Source: Comamonas sp. (GTDB taxonomy: Bacteria; Pseudomonadota; Gammaproteobacteria; Burkholderiales; Burkholderiaceae_C). From it: 7,319 nt of DNA. Below the pieces are notes generated by a model, which did no database searches, was not told where the DNA came from, and saw nothing but the letters and a program-made list of their open reading frames with translations. The stretch is taken from assembly GCA_018384835.1 (NCBI GenBank), contig JAHAYB010000101.1, forward strand, positions 1 to 7,319. Reading direction: 5' to 3'. The position numbers and the translations under genes were made by a program. Positions 1-5,423 of the stretch are shown piece after piece (the first letter of the stretch is position 1; each line of letters begins with the position of its first letter).

Positions 1-309
1 GTGAAACTTGACCAAGGCAACAGCCGTATCTTTTTGCCTAAGCTGGGCTGGGTGCGCTATCGCAACAGCAGGGATGTGCTGGGCGTGGTGAAAAACGCCA
101 CAGTCAGCCAATCGGGCAGCAAGTGGTTTGTATCGATTGATGCTCATTGCCGTACCAGCGCACAACACCAGCAGAACCTGCCCGTGTTGCGGCCATGTCT
201 CCAAAGACAACCGTAAAACGCAGGCCAAGTTCCAATGTATGCAATGCGGCTACACAGAAAACGCCGATGTAGTCGGCGTAATCAATGTTTTAGAGCGGGG
301 ACACCGCTT

Positions 310-465
310 GTTAGCCTGTGCAGAGGATGTCAGTCATACGAGACCCGCAAGGGTCAAGTGTGCAGCCTCATTGAAGCAGGAACCCACCGAAGCGACTGGT
401 GCAGGCGTAGAAGCTCGCACAAGCGCTGTAGGAATCTCCGTCCTTTGGGGTGGGGAGGATGTCAA
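310..465 (+). ncRNA. Omega-RNA (reRNA) scaffold of the TnpB element
   Basis: In IS605-type elements the guide RNA of TnpB overlaps the 3' end of tnpB and ends at the right tip of the element, with the guide copied from flanking DNA. This region has the right position and visible RNA structure: a perfect five-pair stem GACCC/GGGTC closed by a GCAA (GNRA) loop at 342-355, and the terminal hairpin at 435-456. The 5' boundary is a guess, because these RNAs are often processed from the tnpB transcript. If transcribed, the guide would begin at about 466, that is, in the leader of paeA. With the TnpB here broken, the RNA could act only with a TnpB from another copy. Confidence 0.5.
435..456 (+). repeat. 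Right-end imperfect hairpin of the IS605-type element
   Basis: TCTCCGTCC (435-443) pairs with GGGTGGGGA (448-456) around a TTTG loop, using three G-T wobbles, and is followed by GGATGTCAA. The context, a GAATCTCCGTCCTTT stem followed by a G-rich arm and TCAA, matches the subterminal right-end hairpin bound by the Y1 transposase TnpA in this family. It also forms the 3' part of the guide-RNA scaffold. Confidence 0.7.
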
Positions 466-496
466 ACTGCCTATCTCTTCGCTTTTTTGAGTAAGT

Positions 497-1918
497 ATGA
501 GTCTGACGCAAAGCCTGTTAGTCATTGCCCTGCTGATTGCTTGCAGTGCCTTTATCGCCGTGGCTGAAATCTCTCTGGCCGCCTCGCGCCGCCTGCGCTT
601 GCGGCAAATCGCTGACGACGGCAACCCCCGCGCCGAAGAGGCTTTGAAAATGCAAGAGCAGCCGGGCGACTACTTCACCGTAGTGCAAGTGGGACAAAAC
701 GGCATTGCCATCTTGGGCGGCATTGTGGGCGAGGGCGCATTTAGCGGCGGCTTGAGCAATCTACTGGCGCAGTGGCTGCCCGCAAGCACGGCGGCCAGCT
801 TGGGCTTTGTGCTGTCGTTTTTGCTGATTAGCTCGCTATTCATCTGGTTTGCTGACCTGCTGCCCCGGCGCTTGAGCATGGTGGAGCCTGAGCGCCTGCT
901 GCTGCGCGTGCTGCATCCCATGCAGTGGGCGATTCGGGTATTTCGCCCGGTGGTGTGGTTCTACAGCCGCAGCACGGATGTGATTTTCAAGCTACTGGGC
1001 CTGCCCGAGCAGCGCGACGAGCGCGTAACCAGTGACGATATTCTGGCCATGACCGAGGCAGGCGCACGCGCCGGGGTGCTGGCGCTGCGCGAGCAACAAG
1101 TCATTGCCAATGTGATGGATATGAACTCGCGCACCGTCACCTCAGCCATGACGCAGCGCGACCGCATTGCCTACTTTCTGCGCGATGACCCGGACCACAT
1201 CATCCGCGCCCGCATTGCTGAGGAGCCTTACTCCACCTACCCGGTGTGCGATGGCAATATCGACCACATCATTGGTTATGTGGATGCCAAAGACTTGTTC
1301 CAGCGCGTACTCAATAACCAGCCCTTATCCCTCAAGGACGACAGCCTGCTGCACCGCGCCCTGATTGTTCCCGACAAGCTCACCCTGGCTGAGGTGCTAG
1401 ACCAGTTCCAGCAAGTGCGCGAAGACTTCGCCATCATCCTTAACGAATACAGCTTGGTGGTGGGCGTGGTGACTTTGAATGATGTGATGAGCACCGTCAT
1501 GGGCGACCTGATTGGCCCCGATGATGAAGAGCAAATCGTGCGCCGCGATGAAAACTCCTGGCTGGTGGACGGCATCACCCCAATTGACGATGTGCTGCAC
1601 GCCTTAGACCTAGACAGCCTACCCCACGATGAGGAATACGCCACCCTGGCCGGCTTCCTGATGGTGATGCTGCGCCGCGTACCCCGGCGCACCGACAGCG
1701 TGGACTGGGGCGGCTACAAGTTTGAGGTGATTGACGTGGACAGCTACCGCATTGACCAGGTGCTGGTCACCCGCCTAGCCTCACCACCCGAGGCCAGTAA
1801 CTCCCCCCTGGGAGTGCAAGCAACTTTGGCCGCCGCCGCCACCCTAGCGGCCACAGAAGCGCAAGCTGGGCAAATGCCGCCAGCAACTCCACCAGCAGCG
1901 CCACCGGTGCATGGCTAG
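497..1918 (+). CDS. paeA: PaeA/YtfL-type membrane protein (DUF21-CBS-CorC_HlyC), probable polyamine exporter
   Basis: This is a 473-residue inner-membrane protein of the HlyC/CorC (CNNM-like) family. It aligns along its length with E. coli YtfL, now PaeA, which is implicated in cadaverine and putrescine export. The N-terminal DUF21 domain has hydrophobic segments at about 5-27, 62-82 and 100-122, with the family motifs AEISLAASRR and FTVVQVGQN. A cytosolic CBS pair follows (about 215-338; IDHIIGYVDAKDL, FAIILNEYSLVVGVVTLNDVM), then a CorC_HlyC domain (about 350-427; DENSWLVDG, RRVPRRTDSV, YRIDQVLVTR). Residues 430-473 form an Ala/Pro-rich tail. The ATG at 497 fits the family N-terminus but has no clear Shine-Dalgarno sequence. 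The IS605 remnant ends about 31 bases upstream, so the native promoter has probably been separated from the gene. Older annotations call such proteins hemolysins or Mg/Co efflux proteins; the exact substrate is inferred. Confidence 0.9.
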   Translation: MSLTQSLLVIALLIACSAFIAVAEISLAASRRLRLRQIADDGNPRAEEALKMQEQPGDYFTVVQVGQNGIAILGGIVGEGAFSGGLSNLLAQWLPASTAASLGFVLSFLLISSLFIWFADLLPRRLSMVEPERLLLRVLHPMQWAIRVFRPVVWFYSRSTDVIFKLLGLPEQRDERVTSDDILAMTEAGARAGVLALREQQVIANVMDMNSRTVTSAMTQRDRIAYFLRDDPDHIIRARIAEEPYSTYPVCDGNIDHIIGYVDAKDLFQRVLNNQPLSLKDDSLLHRALIVPDKLTLAEVLDQFQQVREDFAIILNEYSLVVGVVTLNDVMSTVMGDLIGPDDEEQIVRRDENSWLVDGITPIDDVLHALDLDSLPHDEEYATLAGFLMVMLRRVPRRTDSVDWGGYKFEVIDVDSYRIDQVLVTRLASPPEASNSPLGVQATLAAAATLAATEAQAGQMPPATPPAAPPVHG

Positions 1919-1946
1919 GTACAACCGTTATGGTTGAGCCGTTTTT
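1913..1946 (+). terminator. Likely rho-independent terminator of paeA
   Basis: CAACC (1922-1926) pairs with GGTTG (1932-1936) around a GTTAT loop. The stem can be extended by GGCT (1913-1916) with AGCC (1937-1940) across a five-base bulge. A G and five T residues follow (1942-1946). The structure begins at the paeA stop codon. The bulge and short T-run make it a medium-strength candidate. Confidence 0.5.
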
Positions 1947-1962
1947 CTGCGCTGCCTAGATT
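1934..1962 (+). promoter_or_regulatory. Candidate sigma70-type promoter of lysA
   Basis: TTGAGC (1934-1939, 4 of 6 to the -35 consensus) and TAGATT (1957-1962, 4 of 6 to the -10 consensus) are separated by 17 bases. The predicted start of transcription is near 1969, giving a leader of about 28 bases before the lysA ATG. The -35 overlaps the distal arm of the paeA terminator. The region to 1990 is T-rich, unlike the genes around it. Confidence 0.38.
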
Positions 1963-1996
1963 CGTTTTTATTTTTGCTTTTGATTTGGAAAACCCT

Positions 1997-3247
1997 ATGC
2001 CTATCCCCTTCACCCCCGCGCTTTTGCAAGATTTGGCCGACCAGTACGGCAGCCCCCTGTGGGTGTATGACGCTGCAACCATTGACCAGCGCATCCAGGC
2101 GCTCAAAGCCTTTGATACCGTGCGCTTTGCCCAGAAGGCTTGCTCCAATATCCACATCCTCAAGCACATGCGCTCTCGCGGGGTGAAGGTGGATGCAGTC
2201 TCGCGTGGCGAGATTTTGCGAGCCTTGGCTGCGGGCTATCGGGCGGGCGCAGAACCATCTGAAATTGTCTTTACCGCTGACGTGATGGATGCGCAAACCC
2301 TGGCCACCGTGGTAGAGCACGGTGTGCCCGTGAACGCTGGCTCTATCGACATGCTGCACCAACTGGGCAAAGCCAGCCCCGGCCACCGCGTTTGGCTGCG
2401 CATCAACCCCGGCTTTGGCCACGGCCATAGCAATAAGACCAACACTGGCGGCGAACACAGCAAGCACGGCATCTGGCATACCGAGCTGACGGCTGCCCTG
2501 CAAGCCATTACCGCCAACCACTTGCAGTTGGTGGGGCTGCATATGCACATTGGCTCTGGGGTGGACTATGGCCATCTGGAACAGGTCTGTGGCGCGATGG
2601 TGGATTTGGTGCGCACCGCCCACGCTGCTGGCCATGATGTGCAGGCAATTTCTGCCGGCGGTGGTCTCTCGATTCCGTATCGCGAGGGCGAGCCATCCAT
2701 TGACACCCAGCACTACTACGGCCTGTGGCACGCCGCCCGCGAAAAAGCCCAGGCCATCGTGGGTCATGCTTTGGGCTTAGAGATTGAGCCGGGGCGCTTT
2801 TTGGTGGCCGAATCAGGCGTGCTGCTGGGGCAGGTATATGCCGTTAAAAATGCGGGGCACAACCATTTTGTGCTGGTTGATACCGGCTTTAACGAGCTAA
2901 TGCGCCCAGCCATGTATGGCAGTTGGCACGGGATGCACATACAGCGCCGAGGCCAGGGCATCTTGCCACCGGTGCGCGATAGCGTGGTGGCTGGACCGCT
3001 GTGTGAATCAGGCGATGTATTCACCCAAGGCGACGGCGGCGTGGTGCTGCCGCGCCCCTTGGGGGATGCTCAAGTGGGGGATTTGCTGGTGATTCACCAC
3101 ACCGGCGCTTACGGCGCAAGCATGTCCAGCAATTACAACAGCCGCCCCCTGGCCGCTGAGGTGCTGATAGAAAATGGCCAGCCCCGCCTGATTCGCCGCC
3201 GCCAGACGGTGGAAGAGCTGCTGGATTTAGAGCTGGCGCTAGATTAG
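1997..3247 (+). CDS. lysA: Diaminopimelate decarboxylase
   Basis: This 416-residue fold-type III PLP enzyme decarboxylates meso-diaminopimelate to L-lysine, the last step of lysine synthesis, in the cytosol. It closely resembles E. coli LysA. The PLP lysine is K47 in VRFAQKACSN. HMHIGSG (182-188), the GGG loop (221-223) and EPGR (264-267) form the phosphate and cofactor pocket. CESGDVFTQ (336-344) carries the catalytic Cys336, and ASMSSNYNSRP (374-384) supplies the conserved Tyr near the PLP. The end, LIRRRQTVEELL, is also E. coli-like. I chose the ATG at 1997 because GGAA lies six bases upstream and the product begins where family members do. An in-frame ATG at 1934 would add 21 residues from the terminator and promoter region. 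The gene seems to be a single unit between paeA and a convergent small gene. Confidence 0.95.
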   Translation: MPIPFTPALLQDLADQYGSPLWVYDAATIDQRIQALKAFDTVRFAQKACSNIHILKHMRSRGVKVDAVSRGEILRALAAGYRAGAEPSEIVFTADVMDAQTLATVVEHGVPVNAGSIDMLHQLGKASPGHRVWLRINPGFGHGHSNKTNTGGEHSKHGIWHTELTAALQAITANHLQLVGLHMHIGSGVDYGHLEQVCGAMVDLVRTAHAAGHDVQAISAGGGLSIPYREGEPSIDTQHYYGLWHAAREKAQAIVGHALGLEIEPGRFLVAESGVLLGQVYAVKNAGHNHFVLVDTGFNELMRPAMYGSWHGMHIQRRGQGILPPVRDSVVAGPLCESGDVFTQGDGGVVLPRPLGDAQVGDLLVIHHTGAYGASMSSNYNSRPLAAEVLIENGQPRLIRRRQTVEELLDLELALD

Positions 3248-3276
3248 AAGCCGTCAGCACAGCGCACGCTCATCGT

Positions 3277-3297
3277 TAATCTGGGGCTAATCTGGGC
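3277..3297. repeat. Two-copy tandem repeat TAATCTGGGGC / TAATCTGGGC
   Basis: An 11-base unit (3277-3287) is followed directly by a 10-base copy lacking one G (3288-3297). It spans the stop codon of the minus-strand small gene, so its last residues are encoded inside the repeat. It may reflect slippage that altered the C-terminus of that gene; no function is apparent. Confidence 0.6.
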
Positions 3298-3541
3298 TGA
3301 ATTGGCAGATAAAGCGCTCTAAATCTGCCTCTAACTCACAGCTTACGACCTGACCCATGCGGCCATCACGCTTGCGCTGGGCAGCAAACAGACTGGCTTT
3401 GCCGCTAAAACCATAGTCGGGCAGATAAATCAGGCTGTAGGGATGAGGCACAAAATGCTGATAGGTAAAGACCACGCGATGCTGGTTTTGGGGGCTGGGG
3501 TAGAGTAAGTAAGCGTCGGTGTCAATGGTGGTTTGTGCCAT
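3287..3541 (-). CDS. Small protein of unknown function (84 residues)
   Basis: I do not recognise this protein. It is soluble-looking, with no signal peptide or membrane segment. The N-terminal half is rich in aromatic residues and His (YLLYPSPQNQHRVVFTYQHF, then PHPYSLIYLPDYGFSGK), followed by a basic stretch (AAQRKRDGR) and an acidic C-terminal helix-like segment (CELEADLERF). It is the only substantial reading frame between lysA and pntAA, and its composition looks like a real protein rather than a shadow. The ATG at 3539-3541 has no strong ribosome site; the upstream bases read mostly A and C. It converges with lysA, with 39 bases between the stop codons, and diverges from pntAA. Whether it is expressed cannot be told from sequence. 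Confidence 0.6.
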   Translation of the reverse strand: MAQTTIDTDAYLLYPSPQNQHRVVFTYQHFVPHPYSLIYLPDYGFSGKASLFAAQRKRDGRMGQVVSCELEADLERFICQFSPD

Positions 3542-3604
3542 GGTGGGGTGTGTTTTTCTATTAAAAAAAGCTATTTTCTAGGGTAGATACGGTATTGCTC
3601 AGGC

Positions 3605-3632
3605 TTGCCGCTTGTGCCAAGCCGCTTATATT
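3605..3632 (+). promoter_or_regulatory. Candidate sigma70-type promoter for pntAA
   Basis: TTGCCG (3605-3610, 4 of 6) and TATATT (3627-3632, 5 of 6) are separated by 16 bases. Use of this promoter would give a leader of roughly 170 bases, and both palindromes would lie just downstream of the -10, where a repressor could act. Other weak hexamer pairs occur in the same AT-rich tract, so the assignment is tentative. Confidence 0.33.
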
Positions 3633-3723
3633 TACTTTTGCGCAAATATTTATAAAACCCTATCTATAGGATTTTGGCAATGGATATTTGTATTTTGGCT
3701 TTTTTCAAGGCTGGCTATTGGCT

Positions 3724-3760
3724 GCAAGGGTATGGCAAGGGGATGCAAGGATTGCCTTGC
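3724..3760 (+). repeat. Three GCAAGG repeats plus an inverted copy at helical spacing
   Basis: GCAAGG occurs at 3724-3729, 3735-3740 and 3745-3750, and its reverse complement CCTTGC at 3755-3760. Successive starts are 11, 10 and 10 bases apart, about one DNA turn each. The last two copies can also form a six-pair hairpin with a four-base loop in RNA. The array lies 50-86 bases upstream of the pntAA ATG. Confidence 0.55.
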
Positions 3761-3809
3761 GGCTCAAGACCTGCACACTAGCCAGCGCACAACTACACAA
3801 GGAGACAAC

Positions 3810-4931
3810 ATGCACATAGGCGTGCCCACCGAAACCCTGGCCAAAGAGAGCAGGGTCGCCGTCACCCCCGAGACGGTGAAGAAACTCACGGCCCAAGGCC
3901 ACAAGCTGCGCGTGCAGGCCGGCGCAGGGCTGGCGGCCAGCGCCACCGATGCCGCCCTGCAAGCCGCTGGCGCAGAAATTACCGATGCCGCTGGTGCCTG
4001 GGGCTGTGATTTGGTGCTGAAAGTACGCGCCCCCAGCGAGCAAGAGGCGGCGCTGCTACGCCCCGGCACAACGCTGGTCGGGATGCTCAACCCCTTTGAC
4101 GCTGAGGGCTTGCAGCGCCTGGCCAGCGCAGGCGTAACGGCCTATGCGCTAGAGGCCGCCCCACGTACCACCCGTGCGCAGAGCATGGACGTGCTCTCCA
4201 GCCAGGCCAATATTGCGGGCTATAAGGCGGTGATGATGGCGGCTGACCGCTACCAGCGCTTCTTCCCCATGCTGATGACGGCGGCGGGCACGGTGAAAGC
4301 CGCCAGGGTGGTAATTCTGGGCGTGGGCGTAGCCGGTTTGCAGGCGATTGCCACGGCCAAGCGCCTGGGCGCGGTGATTGAAGCCTCTGACGTGCGCCCC
4401 AGTGTGAAGGAGCAGGTGGAATCGCTGGGTGCCAAATTCATCGACGTGCCCTATGAAACCGACGAAGAGCGCGAAGCCGCCGAAGGCGTAGGCGGCTATG
4501 CCCGCCCCATGCCCCCCAGTTGGCTAGAGCGCCAAAAGCAAGAAGTGGCCAAGCGTGTGGCGTTGGCAGATGTGGTGATTTCTACCGCCTTGATTCCTGG
4601 CCGCCCTGCGCCGGTGCTGATTACACCGGAGATGGTGTTGTCCATGAAGCCCGGCTCGGTGATTGTGGACTTGGCCGCCAGCCAAGGCGGTAACTGCCCG
4701 CTAACCCAGCCCGACCAGACCATCAACCACGAAGGCGTAACGATTATTGGCGAAACCAATCTGGCTGCCCTGGTGGCTGCGGATGCCTCAGCGCTTTATG
4801 CGCGTAACGTGCTGGATTTTCTCAAGCTCATCCTCAACGCCGAAGGTGCTTTGCACCAAGACTTGGAAGACGACATTGTGGCCGCCTGTCTGATGACCCA
4901 TGGCGGCGAGGTCAAACGCGCCCAGTCCTGA
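3810..4931 (+). CDS. pntAA: NAD(P) transhydrogenase subunit alpha part 1 (NAD-binding domain I)
   Basis: The 373-residue protein is the cytosolic NAD(H)-binding domain I of the proton-translocating transhydrogenase, as a separate polypeptide (about 380 residues in Rhodospirillum rubrum). The start GVPTETLAKESRVAVTPETV is the alanine-dehydrogenase/PNT N-domain signature. RAQSMD (122-127) is the RQD loop that positions the nicotinamide. GVGVAGLQA (171-179) is the Rossmann loop, followed by EASDVRP (191-197) at the end of the next strand. GYARPM (229-234) matches the mobile loop that closes over domain III, and TALIPGRPAPVLIT is a further family motif. The ATG at 3810 has a strong AAGGAGA five bases upstream. 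The protein stops before the membrane domain, which the next gene encodes. It works as part of a complex with PntAB and PntB at the inner membrane. Confidence 0.95.
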   Translation: MHIGVPTETLAKESRVAVTPETVKKLTAQGHKLRVQAGAGLAASATDAALQAAGAEITDAAGAWGCDLVLKVRAPSEQEAALLRPGTTLVGMLNPFDAEGLQRLASAGVTAYALEAAPRTTRAQSMDVLSSQANIAGYKAVMMAADRYQRFFPMLMTAAGTVKAARVVILGVGVAGLQAIATAKRLGAVIEASDVRPSVKEQVESLGAKFIDVPYETDEEREAAEGVGGYARPMPPSWLERQKQEVAKRVALADVVISTALIPGRPAPVLITPEMVLSMKPGSVIVDLAASQGGNCPLTQPDQTINHEGVTIIGETNLAALVAADASALYARNVLDFLKLILNAEGALHQDLEDDIVAACLMTHGGEVKRAQS

Positions 4932-4945
4932 ATCGGCATCAGCGC

Positions 4946-4969
4946 ATCCGCATATCCGCATATCCGCTA
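4946..4969 (+). repeat. 8-base tandem repeat in the pntAA-pntAB spacer
   Basis: Three consecutive 8-base units, ATCCGCAT, ATCCGCAT and ATCCGCTA, occupy the 72-base spacer. A diverged unit, ATCAGCGC, precedes them (4938-4945). The array ends before the ribosome site of pntAB. Confidence 0.8.
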
Positions 4970-5003
4970 ATACCCCCCATTGAAAGAGGAAAGAGACAAC
5001 ACC

Positions 5004-5318
5004 ATGGAAGCCGTATCCCCTACCTTGATGAATTTGATTATTTTTGTGCTGGCGATTTATGTGGGCTACCACGTAGTCTGGAACGTCACGCCCGCCCTGC
5101 ACACCCCTTTGATGGCAGTGACCAATGCCGTCTCAGCGATTGTGATTGTGGGCGCGATGCTGGCCGCCGCGCTAACGGAAACCACGCTGGGCAAAAGCAT
5201 GGGCGTGCTGGCCGTGGCTCTGGCAGCGGTGAATGTATTTGGTGGCTTTTTGGTCACCCGCCGAATGCTGGAAATGTTCAAGAAAAAAGAGCGCAAAGCG
5301 CCCGCCAAACAAGATTAA
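5004..5318 (+). CDS. pntAB: NAD(P) transhydrogenase subunit alpha part 2 (membrane domain II)
   Basis: This 104-residue membrane protein corresponds to the C-terminal membrane part of E. coli PntA, encoded separately as in R. rubrum. Three hydrophobic helices lie at about 8-26, 36-58 and 63-84. HTPLMAVTNAVSAIVIVGA (33-51) is the family signature, and the end is a basic cytosolic tail (FKKKERKAPAKQD). With PntB it builds the proton channel. The ATG at 5004 fits the family start, with purine-rich GAGGAAAGAGA just upstream (spacing about 7). An in-frame TTG at 4980 would add eight charged residues encoded by that ribosome site and is unlikely. The gene sits 72 bases after pntAA and 105 before pntB, probably in one transcript. 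Confidence 0.95.
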   Translation: MEAVSPTLMNLIIFVLAIYVGYHVVWNVTPALHTPLMAVTNAVSAIVIVGAMLAAALTETTLGKSMGVLAVALAAVNVFGGFLVTRRMLEMFKKKERKAPAKQD

Positions 5319-5358
5319 AGAAAAGGACATGTGCCCCAAACCGCTTACGCCTGCCCGC

Positions 5359-5382
5359 TAGGCAGTTAGTCAGTTAGGCAGC
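5359..5382 (+). repeat. 8-base tandem repeat in the pntAB-pntB spacer
   Basis: Three consecutive units of consensus TAGKCAGT: TAGGCAGT, TAGTCAGT and TAGGCAGC. The unit length and copy number are the same as in the pntAA-pntAB spacer, but the sequence differs. It lies 28 bases before the AAGGAG ribosome site of pntB. Confidence 0.8.
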
Positions 5383-5423
5383 GCCACCCGGTCTGTGCGC
5401 ACCACCCATAAGGAGTCAACACC

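Larger units (their letters stand above)
1..465 (+). mobile_element. Right part of a decayed IS200/IS605-family element
   Basis: This segment carries the 3' part of a tnpB gene and then a structured right end typical of IS200/IS605 elements. The left end lies outside the window. No tnpA is visible here. The right tip is placed at about 465, in the bases GATGTCAA that follow the terminal hairpin; this comes from family resemblance and could be off by several bases. Such elements move as single strands and make no target duplication, so none is expected. The internal deletion in tnpB shows decay, yet the terminal structure is well kept. Any further mobility would need TnpA supplied from elsewhere plus an intact left end. 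Confidence 0.8.
1..490 (+). pseudogene. tnpB: tnpB remnant, internally deleted and frameshifted (RNA-guided nuclease of IS605-type elements)
   Basis: Two pieces of one TnpB protein are read in different frames. The first (frame of base 1, up to about 138) contains the conserved stretch FLPKLGWVRYRNSR and ends in KWFVSI. The second (frame of base 128, from about 140) starts at LIAVPAHNTSRTCPCCGH and runs through the zinc finger (CPCC, then CMQC) and NADVVGVINVLERGHRLLAC to the stop at 488-490. In full-length TnpB these blocks are separated by roughly 150 residues holding the RuvC-I Asp and RuvC-II Glu. Both are missing here; only the RuvC-III Asp of NADVVG remains. The junction lies near 136-142. 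The protein cannot be a working nuclease. Its 5' part is cut by the window edge, so damage further upstream is not excluded. The second frame reads past the element's right tip into flanking DNA and stops 6 bases before the next start codon. Confidence 0.88.
3542..3809 (+). promoter_or_regulatory. AT-rich divergent intergenic region and leader of the pnt genes
   Basis: The 268 bases between the minus-strand small gene and pntAA are notably AT-rich up to about 3710. They contain the perfect palindrome TTTGCGCAAA (3637-3646) and the dyad CCTAT-CT-ATAGG (3659-3670), both possible operator sites. A row of GCAAGG motifs follows (3724-3760). The pntAA reading frame is open upstream to 3612, but that stretch has no ribosome site or family similarity, so I treat it as untranslated. 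Confidence 0.5.

Noticed and set aside
1..216. An independent small protein in the frame of base 1
   Set aside because: Its first 46 residues are TnpB sequence, and the remainder after the deletion junction is the zinc-finger region read in the wrong frame.
128..490. A standalone zinc-finger protein or TldR-type nuclease-dead TnpB repressor
   Set aside because: TldRs keep most of the TnpB fold with only catalytic residues changed. This piece lacks nearly the whole protein, and its C-terminal third is translated guide-RNA scaffold.
497..1918. A hemolysin or a Mg/Co efflux protein CorC
   Set aside because: The hemolysin name is a historical label. CorC lacks the membrane domain, and full-length similarity is to YtfL/PaeA.
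1934..1996. N-terminal extension of LysA from an upstream ATG
   Set aside because: The added residues come from the terminator/promoter region and match nothing in LysA; the ATG at 1997 has a ribosome site and fits the family.
1928..2767. A 279-residue reading frame on the minus strand opposite lysA
   Set aside because: It is a codon-bias shadow of lysA and runs through the paeA terminator region.
3248..3286. A bidirectional terminator between lysA and the convergent small gene
   Set aside because: The only inverted repeat (AGCG-CA-CGCT, 3261-3270) has a two-base loop and no T-run follows.
3605..3625. A sigma54 promoter on the minus strand for the small gene (TTGGCACAAGCGGCAAGC)
   Set aside because: The GC of the -12 element comes two bases too early relative to the GG of the -24 element; that spacing is not tolerated.
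3612..3809. A 66-residue N-terminal extension of PntAA
   Set aside because: It comes from AT-rich leader DNA, has no ribosome site, and PntAA proteins begin at the conserved GVPTE motif served by the strong AAGGAGA.
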